DNA of 64,000 bases from Alteromonas sp. V450 (GTDB lineage Bacteria > Pseudomonadota > Gammaproteobacteria > Enterobacterales > Alteromonadaceae), in the NCBI RefSeq assembly GCF_001885075.1, contig NZ_MODU01000004.1, positions 2,356,001 through 2,420,000 on the forward strand. Reading direction: 5' to 3'. The first letter of the stretch is position 1. Each line of letters begins with the position of its first letter. Made by a program: the position numbers and the translations under genes. Of the stretch, positions 1 through 8,361 are shown piece after piece. The notes under the pieces are model-generated. The model searched no databases, was not told the DNA's origin, and saw nothing but the letters and a program-made list of their open reading frames with translations.

Positions 1-2
1 AT

Positions 3-953
3 CATGTATTGCACGTTGGCCGCGGTATTGATGACCTATATAGTGCACAGTGGTTTGGCAAAACGTTCAGCTGGATTATCGTAGTTTTACTTTGCACCTT
101 AAGTATTCTTAGCTTCGCCATAGCGGTCTACGTGGTAAACCGCATAAACCGTATGTCGCAAACTGCCGATAAAATTATCAAAACCGGCAGCCTGCAAGAA
201 CGGCTAGAGATTGATAGTAGCTGGGATGATTTAAGCAGCCTCTCTTTCGTCTTCAATCAGATGTTGGATACCATTGAAAGCTCAGTAAATAACATTAAGT
301 CAGTAACAGACAGTATAGCCCACGACTTGCGCACACCGCTTTCTAGGCTTCGCAATACATTGGAAAGAATTGAAGACGATCAACTTCGCGAGGACACCAC
401 GCAAGAAGCAGATAACTTGCTCAATATGTTCAACAGCCTGCTGCGAATAAGCGGCCTTGAGACCACAAACAAAAAGGAAGGGTTCTGTAGTACCGACGTA
501 CGCGCCATTGTAGAAGACGTAGTTGACCTTTATCACCCACTGGCTGAGGAACGCAATATTACGCTATCCAGCAGCTTCAAAAATGCACGTATCCACGCAG
601 ATCCTAATCTTCTTTTTCAGGCTGTCGCCAATGTCCTTGATAATGCTATTAAATACTCACAAGAAGGTAGCGCAGTTGACGTTCAAATGACCAGGACAAA
701 GGGCAATCTTGTTATAGCAATAAATGATGCGGGAATAGGCGTATCGGAGCATGATTTGATTCATCTTGAGCGCCGTTTTTACCGAGCAGATGGCAGTAGA
801 ACCAGCAAAGGTAATGGGTTGGGCCTTTCACTAGTTTCGGCCATTATCAAACTCCATGATGGTAGAATCTGGTTCGTCCATGATCCCTTGATGAAAGGTC
901 ATGGACTAGGAGTCGTGTTTTGCTTGCCGGACAATCCCAATGTAAAAGTGTAG
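3..953 (+). CDS. Sensor histidine kinase, C-terminal part (cut by window edge)
   Basis: The reading frame is open to the left edge, so the N-terminal sensor region and true start lie outside. The visible part has one membrane segment (about residues 20-42), a HAMP linker, a HisKA dimerisation helix with the phospho-accepting His in DSIAHDLRTPLSRLR, and a HATPase_c domain with the N box (NVLDNAIKYSQ) and G box (GNGLGLSLV). This is a classic membrane-bound two-component kinase of the OmpR-partner type. The response regulator would normally lie just upstream, outside the window. The gene converges with the DUF3833 gene 6 bases downstream. Function beyond kinase is not determinable here. Confidence 0.9.
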   Translation, partial: HVLHVGRGIDDLYSAQWFGKTFSWIIVVLLCTLSILSFAIAVYVVNRINRMSQTADKIIKTGSLQERLEIDSSWDDLSSLSFVFNQMLDTIESSVNNIKSVTDSIAHDLRTPLSRLRNTLERIEDDQLREDTTQEADNLLNMFNSLLRISGLETTNKKEGFCSTDVRAIVEDVVDLYHPLAEERNITLSSSFKNARIHADPNLLFQAVANVLDNAIKYSQEGSAVDVQMTRTKGNLVIAINDAGIGVSEHDLIHLERRFYRADGSRTSKGNGLGLSLVSAIIKLHDGRIWFVHDPLMKGHGLGVVFCLPDNPNVKV

Positions 954-959
954 CGAAAG

Positions 960-1523
960 CTAGTTGTCGTTTTGTTTTTGCATGAATATCGTTACTTCTG
1001 CCATCACGATACCAAACTTGCGAATATAAGAACGGTTCATCATAGTGCTGTCGTCAAATGCCCAAAACCAGTCATCAAAAGTTACTGCATAGGTGGTATC
1101 GTCTACAGGTAAATCCATCTCGTAATGAAAATTGAACGCATTGCCATAGCTCGTACCTTTGGCAGGACCTTCAATGTCACTTGCTCGACCTAAAAAGCTA
1201 TTGTCGCTCTGCTTTACAATAGTCCAAGTACGTGAGGTTGCGCCCTCTCCCACACCGTACTCAAAAGTCTCTTCAAGCGTTAGAGTATCTTCCTTTATTG
1301 AACCATCGATGTTTACTACAAATCGTTGTACTACCTCGCCAGAGCGATTTTGTACAATACCCCACGCTTTTACGTTGCCATTAAAAAACTGCTCAATGTC
1401 AAATACGGGGGACACCGACTTATAGTCTTCACCGTCTACTGATACGGAACACCCTGATAGCCCGGCCATACTTATTGCGGCAATTCCAATTCCTAAAACA
1501 AACTTAACGGTACTTTTTATCAC
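960..1523 (-). CDS. DUF3833-type lipoprotein
   Basis: A protein of about 187 residues with a lipoprotein signal peptide ending in the lipobox LSGC (lipidated Cys near residue 25). The mature part resembles DUF3833, a family of small periplasmic lipoproteins of unknown function. I prefer a GTG start at 1523, which has GGGATAAG just upstream, over a TTG at 1541 that lacks a ribosome site. It follows the chalcone-isomerase-like gene by about 60 bases in the same direction, so the two are probably cotranscribed. In many marine gammaproteobacteria these two families occur together in a larger ECF-sigma/ChrR, photolyase and fatty-acid-modifying cluster. Only this pair is present here. Family assignment is from memory of the sequence pattern. 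Confidence 0.75.
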   Translation of the reverse strand: MIKSTVKFVLGIGIAAISMAGLSGCSVSVDGEDYKSVSPVFDIEQFFNGNVKAWGIVQNRSGEVVQRFVVNIDGSIKEDTLTLEETFEYGVGEGATSRTWTIVKQSDNSFLGRASDIEGPAKGTSYGNAFNFHYEMDLPVDDTTYAVTFDDWFWAFDDSTMMNRSYIRKFGIVMAEVTIFMQKQNDN

Positions 1524-1586
1524 TCTACTTATCCCACTCAATTTAAAAGACTAATTTGATTGATATTGTCCAAGGCCAAAAAGCTA

Positions 1587-2162
1587 TTATTTACCGAGTA
1601 GCTTTTTCCTAAATTTTGGTTCAGATGTTTTGTCGCTTAACCAAATGTCGAAGAAGCGCTGCGTGAATACTTCGTCATTAATTTCGTCAGCTTTGCTTCC
1701 GTTCACATAAAACACGCTTGTGCCGCTTTCTGTTGCAATACCAGTAATTACATCACCCTCGCTAACGTCTGGGAAAATACGCGCCATTAATGAAAGCCAT
1801 TTTTCTGCATTATCCGCCGATAAACCTCCTTGCTTTTTCATCTCATCAATAGAGCGCTGTGCAATTTGTTTACCTTCGAGTTCTCTTTGATAGGTTAATC
1901 GAAGCGCAAAGGGTGGCTCATTTGCATACTCCCCCCCAGATGCATAAAGCTCGCCGGTGTACACGTCCCAGAAGTAATACGAAAACATGCCTTTTCCGAC
2001 CAGGCCAGCATTGGGCACATATTCATTGATATACTTTTCATCAGCACCTTTGGCACTGGCATAGTTTGGCATTGTTAGTCCGCTCATTAGCATGATGATA
2101 GAAAAAACAAAGGCAAATGCCCTGTCGTTTTTATTGGCAGCTTTCGTTAAATTAATAACCAT
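1587..2162 (-). CDS. Chalcone isomerase-like domain protein
   Basis: 191 residues with an N-terminal hydrophobic signal segment, then a domain matching the bacterial chalcone-isomerase-like family (GKGMFSYYFWDVYTGELYA, followed by a helix containing RLTYQRELEGKQIAQRSIDE). Bacterial members generally lack a proven isomerase activity; some bind fatty acids. The signal segment suggests the periplasm or membrane. It is the first gene of a two-gene unit with the DUF3833 lipoprotein. Its promoter region (2163-2270) is shared with the divergent PLP-enzyme gene and contains a perfect palindrome at 2241-2254. Family call fairly sure, function unknown. Confidence 0.75.
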   Translation of the reverse strand: MVINLTKAANKNDRAFAFVFSIIMLMSGLTMPNYASAKGADEKYINEYVPNAGLVGKGMFSYYFWDVYTGELYASGGEYANEPPFALRLTYQRELEGKQIAQRSIDEMKKQGGLSADNAEKWLSLMARIFPDVSEGDVITGIATESGTSVFYVNGSKADEINDEVFTQRFFDIWLSDKTSEPKFRKKLLGK

Positions 2163-2240
2163 AAATGAACTCTTTTAACGCGTAATAAAAATTACACGTT
2201 TTTTATTAAAGATGTGTTTAGTTATACTCCTGCCATTGTC

Positions 2241-2254
2241 CAATTGATCAATTG
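2241..2254. promoter_or_regulatory. 14-bp perfect palindrome between divergent genes
   Basis: The sequence CAATTGATCAATTG is a perfect 14-bp palindrome, flanked by TGTC on the left and TCAC on the right. It lies 16 bases before the GTG start of the PLP enzyme and about 80 bases from the start of the chalcone-isomerase-like gene. Its position suits an operator acting on both promoters, but no regulator is identified. Confidence 0.35.
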
Positions 2255-2270
2255 TCACTAGGCTCCTATC

Positions 2271-3200
2271 GTGTCACCGCTGAATACATTCGAAACGTTA
2301 CTCTCTCTTCCCTCGCCACTGACACCGTTTAAACCAGACTGGGACGGCGCTTGCGATGTATCGCTGTTTGTAAAGCGGGATGATGCTATTCACCCCATAA
2401 TGTCGGGTAATAAATGGCGAAAACTGAGTCACGCATTAAAAGGCGCCTTGCCGAAAACGATAGTGAGTTTTGGCGGTGGATTTTCAAATCACCTTCATGC
2501 TCTTGGTTTTATTTGTCATCACCTTGGTATTTCTTTTACCGCTATTATTCGAGGAAACTACGGTGCTGCCCCCACGCCAATGATTCGAGACTTAATGCAA
2601 TGGGGCACCCACATCAACTATGTTGACCGGCTGACCTATCAAAAAAGGAACGATAGCGTATATCTACATCAACTCGAACAGCAACTACCCGGTGCAATGA
2701 TCATTCCTGAGGGAGGAAGCCAAGCCCAAGCTCTTCAAGGGATAGCAGATATGGTGGATGAAATTAACGTGGACTTCGATGTTATTGTCGCTCCTGTCGC
2801 AAGCGGCGCGACACTAGCGGGCATCGTGAATGCGCTAAACGAGCAAAAATTAGCAGAAAGAAGTCCCACTGCCCTTCGCTTGAATCGAAAAGCCATTGGT
2901 GTTGGCGTACTTAGAGGAGAAGGCTATTTAGAAAGCTTGGTAAACCAATTCTTGGTGTCCTCGCAACGCCCAACAAATTGGTATATTGACCACGCTTATC
3001 ATTTTGGCGGCTACGCCAAAGCACCGAGTGAACTTCAAACCTTCTGCAATGATTTTAATAACACCATGACATTTAAAATTGAGCCAGTTTACTCAGGCAA
3101 AACTTTTTGGGCTGTTAAAGATATGCTTGCTAAAGGCTCATTCGAAAAAGGGTCAACAGTTGTTATATTGCATACAGGCGGTTTGCAGGGCGCAAGGTAA
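2271..3200 (+). CDS. PLP-dependent D-cysteine desulfhydrase / ACC deaminase family protein
   Basis: 309 residues, usual length for this tryptophan-synthase-beta-like PLP family. The N-terminal motif SGNKWRK carries the PLP-binding Lys (K51 by analogy with ACC deaminase), followed by SFGGGFSNHLHAL, typical of the phosphate/substrate region. Members act as ACC deaminase or D-cysteine desulfhydrase, and sequence alone does not separate these. D-cysteine desulfhydrase-like activity is the safer call for a marine gammaproteobacterium without ACC context. The start is GTG at 2271. The gene stands alone and is transcribed away from the chalcone-isomerase-like gene. Confidence 0.82.
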   Translation: MSPLNTFETLLSLPSPLTPFKPDWDGACDVSLFVKRDDAIHPIMSGNKWRKLSHALKGALPKTIVSFGGGFSNHLHALGFICHHLGISFTAIIRGNYGAAPTPMIRDLMQWGTHINYVDRLTYQKRNDSVYLHQLEQQLPGAMIIPEGGSQAQALQGIADMVDEINVDFDVIVAPVASGATLAGIVNALNEQKLAERSPTALRLNRKAIGVGVLRGEGYLESLVNQFLVSSQRPTNWYIDHAYHFGGYAKAPSELQTFCNDFNNTMTFKIEPVYSGKTFWAVKDMLAKGSFEKGSTVVILHTGGLQGAR

Positions 3201-3371
3201 AGAGCTTTTTATCACAGAGTGTTGCGTTAGTTTTTTCGCTGTTACAAACTAACGTCGTGGGCTTACCCACTATTCTTTCTAATACTCAATAACGATAACA
3301 GAAGAAGTTTGTCGCGGGATGCGGCACAACCATTAGCGCTTGCAACCTACAAACTTCGTCAAGGAATGACT

Positions 3372-3617
3372 ATGAAAAATATCTTTTTCTTCGACTCAAT
3401 GCTAACCCCTAAAATTATTACGTTCGTTTACTGGCTATTGCTTTTAGGATCAGTGTTAAGCGGCGTATCGAAAATGTTTGCGGGATACGACGCGAGTTTT
3501 GTATACGGACTATTTATTATCGTGTCAGGCTGTGTTGGCGCAAGGATTTGGTGCGAGCTACTTATCGTACTCTTTAAAATTAATGGCAATCTACAGAAAA
3601 TTGCGAATGGAGAATAG
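3372..3617 (+). CDS. DUF4282 small membrane protein
   Basis: An 81-residue protein starting at ATG 3372, six bases after AAGGA. It has two predicted membrane helices (roughly residues 12-32 and 41-66) and the DUF4282 pattern: an N-terminal FFFDSMLTPKIITFVYW, then a second helix ending in RIWCELLIVLFKINGNL. DUF4282 proteins are small inner-membrane proteins of unknown role. An upstream in-frame TTG at 3309 would add 21 residues that do not fit the family. A strong hairpin terminator follows at 3629. Confidence 0.78.
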   Translation: MKNIFFFDSMLTPKIITFVYWLLLLGSVLSGVSKMFAGYDASFVYGLFIIVSGCVGARIWCELLIVLFKINGNLQKIANGE

Positions 3618-3628
3618 TGTAACGTTAA

Positions 3629-3660
3629 GCTAGCGCTTTTCTCGGAGGCGCTAGCCTTTT
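3629..3660 (+). terminator. Rho-independent terminator after DUF4282 gene
   Basis: An 8-bp perfect stem GCTAGCGC / GCGCTAGC with an 11-base loop, followed by CTTTT. It lies 11 bases after the stop codon. Confidence 0.7.
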
Positions 3661-3692
3661 CTATCCATAGCGTCCGAAAGACAATCATGACG

Positions 3693-4505
3693 TCAATCTG
3701 CAGCAGGATAGCCAAACAGCCTCTTACATTTTGCTTTTATTCCTTTTGCCTGCTGAAGCTGTTCACGGAGTACACCTATTTGACTGAAATTAGCACTAAG
3801 AGGATTATCCTTTGGCATTTTTCCTACAATTCCATACTTTATCGTTATCGCTTTGTCTTGCTTAACGAACGTGCCGAATAACTTATCCCATATTATAAGT
3901 ACACCCCCGTAATTCTTATCGATGTATGGCTTATTCGTTGCGTGATGAATACGGTGATGCGTAGGCGTATTGAAGATATGCTCCACCCAACCTAAGTTTC
4001 CAATCGTCTGAGTATGCACGAAAAACTGATAAGCCAAATTTATAGCGACGATGGCAAAGACAAGGCTTGGTGAAAAACCAATAAGTATCATTGGTACCCA
4101 GAACAGCCACATACCTACAAATGGATACAACACGCTTTGTCTAAAGGCCGTCGTGAAGTTCATTCGTGTTGAGCTATGATGTACCACATGGGCCAGCCAA
4201 AACCAGTGTATGTTATGTGACGCGCGATGGAACCAGTAGTACAAAAAGTCTTGAAGGAGAAAACCTACAAAAAGTGACGCTGCAGTAAGTTCTATTTTAA
4301 ATAGTGAGAACTGATGTAACCAAATAAAAAAGGGCATGAGTAGTAGCAATACTAGTGCGTCAGAACCCTGATGAAGTAGTGCAAGTAAGGCATTATTCAC
4401 GCTGTCTTTTACATTGTAAAACTGTCGCGCTCTTTTAAATTCAATAAAGACACACAGCAGAAAAACAGGGCTTAACCCTAGCAAAATAAGTTCAACGGGG
4501 ATCAA
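3693..4505 (-). CDS. Sterol desaturase / fatty acid hydroxylase family protein
   Basis: 270 residues with about four membrane helices and the di-iron histidine boxes of the fatty acid hydroxylase superfamily: HRASH near residue 93, HVVHH near 107, and HHRIHH near 183. Such enzymes use O2 and two irons to hydroxylate or desaturate a lipid in the membrane; the substrate here is unknown. Its start overlaps the stop of the upstream SRPBCC gene by 14 bases, so translation is likely coupled. An AraC-type regulator is encoded divergently next to the pair. Confidence 0.85.
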   Translation of the reverse strand: MIPVELILLGLSPVFLLCVFIEFKRARQFYNVKDSVNNALLALLHQGSDALVLLLLMPFFIWLHQFSLFKIELTAASLFVGFLLQDFLYYWFHRASHNIHWFWLAHVVHHSSTRMNFTTAFRQSVLYPFVGMWLFWVPMILIGFSPSLVFAIVAINLAYQFFVHTQTIGNLGWVEHIFNTPTHHRIHHATNKPYIDKNYGGVLIIWDKLFGTFVKQDKAITIKYGIVGKMPKDNPLSANFSQIGVLREQLQQAKGIKAKCKRLFGYPAAD

Positions 4506-4920
4506 AACGTGCTCCTAACTTATCTAGACATTGCTCAATATCGTTTTGTAATAAGCGCGTTAGTAACCAGTTTGGTATGTACCAGGGCGCGCGACAGGTA
4601 ATGCGATAAGAAACGTTTGTTGCATTTTCCTGCTGCGTGAACGCAATAACGCCCCTGTGAGCTTTCACTGGAAAGTCATCAACCACTCTATACTCAATGC
4701 CGTTGGTATCTGCGTAAACAATCTCTTCTTTAAAACGTACACCAAGAATAGTGACTTCTCTTACGCAGCCCTTTCCGCCGCTAATCTCATTATCATTTTC
4801 TGATTTCATCACCTTAAACGACGCGTTGAAAAAATCGCTTAAATTCTGGTGATCGAGCAGCGTATCGCGCAGTTCTTTGGGCGTTGCAGCAATTTTTTTT
4901 TGGTAGTAAACGTCAACCAT
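4492..4920 (-). CDS. SRPBCC (START-like) family protein
   Basis: 142 residues with the START/polyketide-cyclase fold pattern: an N-terminal helix-loop DTLLDHQNLSDFF, then alternating beta strands ending in a long C-terminal helix (LLTRLLQNDIEQCLDKLGA). No signal peptide is visible, so it is likely cytoplasmic. Members bind hydrophobic ligands. The overlapping downstream fatty acid hydroxylase gene suggests this protein handles the same lipid, but that is inference. The promoter region contains a strong inverted repeat (4953-4990) and is shared with the AraC regulator. Confidence 0.72.
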   Translation of the reverse strand: MVDVYYQKKIAATPKELRDTLLDHQNLSDFFNASFKVMKSENDNEISGGKGCVREVTILGVRFKEEIVYADTNGIEYRVVDDFPVKAHRGVIAFTQQENATNVSYRITCRAPWYIPNWLLTRLLQNDIEQCLDKLGARFDPR

Positions 4921-4952
4921 CTACGATATTTCCTTTTCTGATGGCTCCTAGA

Positions 4953-4990
4953 GCCTGTTGACCTTTGTTGTACACCAAAGGTCAACAGGC
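4953..4990. repeat. Perfect 15-bp inverted repeat with 8-base loop
   Basis: The arms GCCTGTTGACCTTTG (4953-4967) and its exact complement (4976-4990) are separated by TTGTACAC, with further CTAG sequences just outside both arms. It sits between the divergent SRPBCC and AraC genes. No T-run follows on either strand, so it is not a clear terminator. It may be a small mobile-element footprint (MITE-like) or a transcribed hairpin at the 5' end of the SRPBCC message. Confidence 0.6.
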
Positions 4991-5063
4991 CCTAGCATAA
5001 ATTGACATTTTTATTTTATCTTGCGTTAATGCGACAGTCTTTTTGTTATTTTGCGACAAGTAT

Positions 5064-6074
5064 ATGCCATCAGTTTCCCCAGCCTACATTCAAAGTACGG
5101 TGAGCTATTTAGTTAGCTTAGGAATTAGTACCGACGATATTTCGTTAACTTCCCAGCACCATGACTCACTGGCTGGTTCTTCACGTGTTGATATGGATGT
5201 ATACGTTGAACTGTTAAACCAAGGGGTAGCATTGACCAACAATTCGCTATTCGGTTTTGAGTTGGGTAAACATATACAGGCGAAAGATTACGGAGTGCTG
5301 GGTTATCTTGTTGAAAGTTGTGAAAACTTGGCTCAAGCCATCAATGCGCTTACCCGTTTTGACGCCCTCGTGGCTGACATTGGCACCACCAGCGTGTTTT
5401 TCGAGTCTGCGGATACCCGTGTTGAGTGGGTACCCAAAAGCGCCGATTGCAAGCAGATGGTATTGCGCAACACCACAGCCTGGGTAGCAACCGTCTACAA
5501 AATACTAGGCTCAGTCTGCCAATTACATGCCGTCACCTTCACTTTTCCATTGAGCATTGCTGAAAAAGGCATACTTAAAAAATGGTTCAACTGTGAGGTA
5601 ATGGACAAAGCCAACAGCAATGCCATCATTTTTCCTCAACACCTTCTACATATTCCATTTACCAGTGAAAATAAAGCAATGTTTAGTGCACTGGTGAAAG
5701 TGACCGAAGAAGAGCTACTGGCGTGCAATAGCCAGTTCAACGCCAATCAGCATGAAGATATAAGTCATAAAGTTGTTGCGCTTTTAAAGGCAAACCCAAC
5801 ACTCAAAGGCTGCGATCAGCAACGTGTAGCCAATGCACTATTTATCAGCCCCCGTACTCTACAGCGAAAATTGAAGCAAAGTGGCACCAGCTTTCAACAA
5901 ATTCTTAATAGCGAACGCAAAGCCCGCCTAGATGATTTGCTGAAACATCACTCCATTGCCGATACAGCAGACTTATTGGGGTTTCAGGAACAATCATCAT
6001 TTACCCATGTGTTTAAAAAGTGGTTTTCCACTACCCCGCTAAAATACCAAAAGCAATTAGGGTCAAAACAATAG
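5064..6074 (+). CDS. AraC family transcriptional regulator
   Basis: 336 residues from ATG 5064, chosen over an upstream in-frame TTG at 5043 because the family normally begins close to this point. Residues up to about 230 match the AraC-type arabinose-binding-like (PF12625-type) N-terminal domain. The last 95 residues hold two helix-turn-helix motifs, including RVANALFISPRTLQRKLKQSG and TADLLGFQEQSSFTHVFKKW. This domain layout is common in regulators of lipid and aromatic metabolism. The divergent fatty acid hydroxylase/SRPBCC pair is the obvious candidate target, by position only. Confidence 0.88.
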   Translation: MPSVSPAYIQSTVSYLVSLGISTDDISLTSQHHDSLAGSSRVDMDVYVELLNQGVALTNNSLFGFELGKHIQAKDYGVLGYLVESCENLAQAINALTRFDALVADIGTTSVFFESADTRVEWVPKSADCKQMVLRNTTAWVATVYKILGSVCQLHAVTFTFPLSIAEKGILKKWFNCEVMDKANSNAIIFPQHLLHIPFTSENKAMFSALVKVTEEELLACNSQFNANQHEDISHKVVALLKANPTLKGCDQQRVANALFISPRTLQRKLKQSGTSFQQILNSERKARLDDLLKHHSIADTADLLGFQEQSSFTHVFKKWFSTTPLKYQKQLGSKQ

Positions 6075-6257
6075 CCTTTGCTTTATCTCGATTAGGCTAC
6101 CTATTTCTTTTATCTCATGGGGGAGCGTTAGTTTTTTAAGCTTTTAGTATTAAAAGCCAGTGATTTACTATCGCAATAGTGATTATTAAACTAATGTGAC
6201 GTTGTAAGCGTAGGTATTAGCAAGTGTCCAGCAACGCTAACTCACAGGAGATGCGCT

Positions 6258-6668
6258 ATGATCGACCGTCCAGTTACATTGCCAACGCCATTAAACGTAC
6301 TCGTGTCGAAGTCACTAAGCTTGTGTGAGCTTATGTTACCCGTATGCGATGTGTTTTACCCCTTCGCGGCCATCTATGAAAACGGCCGAGTAGGTTGTAT
6401 TTTCAACGACGAAACACAAGGTAAAAAGCGAGAGTCACAGCTTATCGAGCAGCTTCAGTGGCGAATTATCGATACCACCACCGACACAAACAGCTACAGC
6501 GTATTGGTTTATGCTGCGGCAGTTAATACCCAAGACAGTAAAACCCTCGACGCCATTGCCATAGCCACTGCTACACCGAACCACGAAGAGCGATTGATTC
6601 TTTACCCTTATTACAAAGTTGATGATAAGGTAGTCATATCGCCACCAATTGATACGGTTACCCGCTGA
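6258..6668 (+). CDS. Hypothetical protein, 136 residues
   Basis: ATG start at 6258 with a good CAGGAG site nine bases upstream. I do not recognise the family. There is no signal peptide or membrane helix. The protein looks like a soluble alpha/beta fold, with strands around NGRVGCIFND, YSVLVYAAAV, AIAIATATP and ERLILYPYYKV. A hairpin terminator follows at 6706. The good ribosome site, its own terminator and regular composition support a real gene. Function unknown. Confidence 0.6.
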   Translation: MIDRPVTLPTPLNVLVSKSLSLCELMLPVCDVFYPFAAIYENGRVGCIFNDETQGKKRESQLIEQLQWRIIDTTTDTNSYSVLVYAAAVNTQDSKTLDAIAIATATPNHEERLILYPYYKVDDKVVISPPIDTVTR

Positions 6669-6705
6669 AATTCGAGCGACTTTATATTTTAAACCGAGCA
6701 GAATT

Positions 6706-6744
6706 GCAGACACGTTATTAATTTTAAAAACGTGTCTGCTTTCG
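6706..6744 (+). terminator. Hairpin terminator after the 136-residue hypothetical gene
   Basis: Arms GCAGACACGTT (6706-6716) and AACGTGTCTGC (6729-6739) form an 11-bp perfect stem, followed by a weak T-rich TTTCGT. The rest of the 300-base gap (6745-6968) is the leader of the next gene; I see no known riboswitch or further gene in it. Confidence 0.55.
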
Positions 6745-6968
6745 TATCAGCTCAAACTTCCATTGAACGACGTATCTCGGTGTAGACCATAAACGGTCAA
6801 TAATGAGGCCATGGAAAGGTAGGCCGCTAGTAGGTGTGCAATACCTTTTACATTCGTTGTTACGATTAAAATTTTTTGTTCTGTCATGGGCTGTCTTTGC
6901 TTGCCAAATCCCAGTGGTCTGCTAGCATTCAGCCCAAAATTCATTAGCAAAATTAGGGATTGGTTATT

Positions 6969-8171
6969 ATGTCTCGCGTTTTAATTATTGGTGCTGGCGG
7001 TGTTGCGTCGGTAACTGTGAAAAAATGTGCACGTTTACCGCAACATTTCGACGAAATTTACTTAGCAAGCCGCACGGTATCTAAGTGTGAAGCGCTTCAG
7101 CAAGAAGTAGGTGCAGATCGCGTTAAGGGCGTTTTCGCTGTTGATGCCGACAACGCAAAAGAAGTGGAAGCACTTATCAACGAAGTAAAACCAGACCTAG
7201 TGATCAACCTCGCGTTGCCGTATCAAGACCTTCCAATCATGGACGCATGTCTTGCAACTAACACCGATTACCTAGATACGGCAAATTACGAGCCTAAAGA
7301 CGAAGCAAAGTTTGAATACTCGTGGCAGTGGGCTTATCAAGACAAGTTTAAAAACGCAGGCATTATGGCCCTTCTTGGCAGTGGCTTTGATCCAGGTGTA
7401 ACTAACGTTTACACAGCATATGCAGCTAAGCATTACTTCGACGAAATCCACTACCTTGATATCGTAGACTGTAATGGCGGCGATCACGGCCAGGCTTTCG
7501 CGACTAACTTTAACCCTGAAATCAACATTCGTGAAATAACACAGCGCGGTCGCTATTGGGAAAACGGCGAGTGGAAAGAAACGGATCCGTTAAGCGTACG
7601 TGAAGATCTGGACTATCAAAACATTGGTGTTCGTGCGTCTTACCTGATGTTCCACGAAGAGCTGGAGTCTATCGTTAAGCACTTCCCTACCCTCAAGCGT
7701 GCACGTTTCTGGATGACTTTTGGTGATGCTTACTTAAACCACCTGCGTGTACTTGAAGGTATTGGTATGACTAGCATTGAGCCGGTTGAATTCCAAGGTC
7801 AGAAGATTGTACCTCTAGAGTTCTTAAAAGCAGTACTGCCTAACCCTGGCTCACTTGCCGAAGGTTACAGCGGTATGACGTGCATTGGTACTTACATCAC
7901 AGGTATTAAAGATGGCAAAGAAAAAACTATCTTTATCTATAACAACTGTGACCACGCGAAATGTAACGAAGAAGTAGGCGCACAAGCAGTATCTTACACC
8001 ACAGGTGTTCCTGCTATGATTGGCGCGGCGCTTATGCTTAACGGCACGTGGAAAGAAGCGGGTGTTTGGAACATGGAACAATTCGATCCAGACCCATTCA
8101 TGGAAATGCTTAATGAGCACGGCCTACCATGGCACGTACTTGAATGTGAAAGCAGCCCTTTCACCAAATAA
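6969..8171 (+). CDS. Carboxynorspermidine dehydrogenase (synthase)
   Basis: About 400 residues, starting at ATG 6969 (MSRVLIIGAGGVASVTVKK). The N-terminal Rossmann motif GAGGVASV binds NADPH. The protein belongs to the saccharopine-dehydrogenase-like family, and the adjacent carboxynorspermidine decarboxylase gene fixes the subfamily. The enzyme condenses a diamine (1,3-diaminopropane or putrescine) with aspartate semialdehyde to give carboxynorspermidine or carboxyspermidine. This is the alternative to the SAM-decarboxylase route, known from Vibrio and other marine bacteria. It is followed by a strong terminator at 8183 and then nspC after about 150 bases, so nspC probably also has its own promoter. 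Confidence 0.92.
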   Translation: MSRVLIIGAGGVASVTVKKCARLPQHFDEIYLASRTVSKCEALQQEVGADRVKGVFAVDADNAKEVEALINEVKPDLVINLALPYQDLPIMDACLATNTDYLDTANYEPKDEAKFEYSWQWAYQDKFKNAGIMALLGSGFDPGVTNVYTAYAAKHYFDEIHYLDIVDCNGGDHGQAFATNFNPEINIREITQRGRYWENGEWKETDPLSVREDLDYQNIGVRASYLMFHEELESIVKHFPTLKRARFWMTFGDAYLNHLRVLEGIGMTSIEPVEFQGQKIVPLEFLKAVLPNPGSLAEGYSGMTCIGTYITGIKDGKEKTIFIYNNCDHAKCNEEVGAQAVSYTTGVPAMIGAALMLNGTWKEAGVWNMEQFDPDPFMEMLNEHGLPWHVLECESSPFTK

Positions 8172-8182
8172 TCGATATATCA

Positions 8183-8209
8183 GGGCGCTTAAATCAAGCG
8201 CCCTTTTTT
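8183..8209 (+). terminator. Rho-independent terminator
   Basis: Stem GGGCGCTT / AAGCGCCC with a short AAATC loop and a run of six T, directly after the carboxynorspermidine dehydrogenase gene. Confidence 0.85.
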
Positions 8210-8361
8210 GTTAACGCTATAACTGCATTCGAAACGTCTCAAATTATCCTAGGTTGTTAAACTGCACTAGGCAGCCATTTTTTGAGCTAAGGCCAGTTAT
8301 GTAATACATTAAGCGTTGCGCAAATATTGAAAGTAGTTTTATTTTTTGGAGCTTTATCCCA

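Noticed and set aside
6740-6968. Riboswitch or polyamine leader before carboxynorspermidine dehydrogenase
   Set aside because: I could not find a consistent fold or a known leader peptide; no basis to claim more than an ordinary 5' region.
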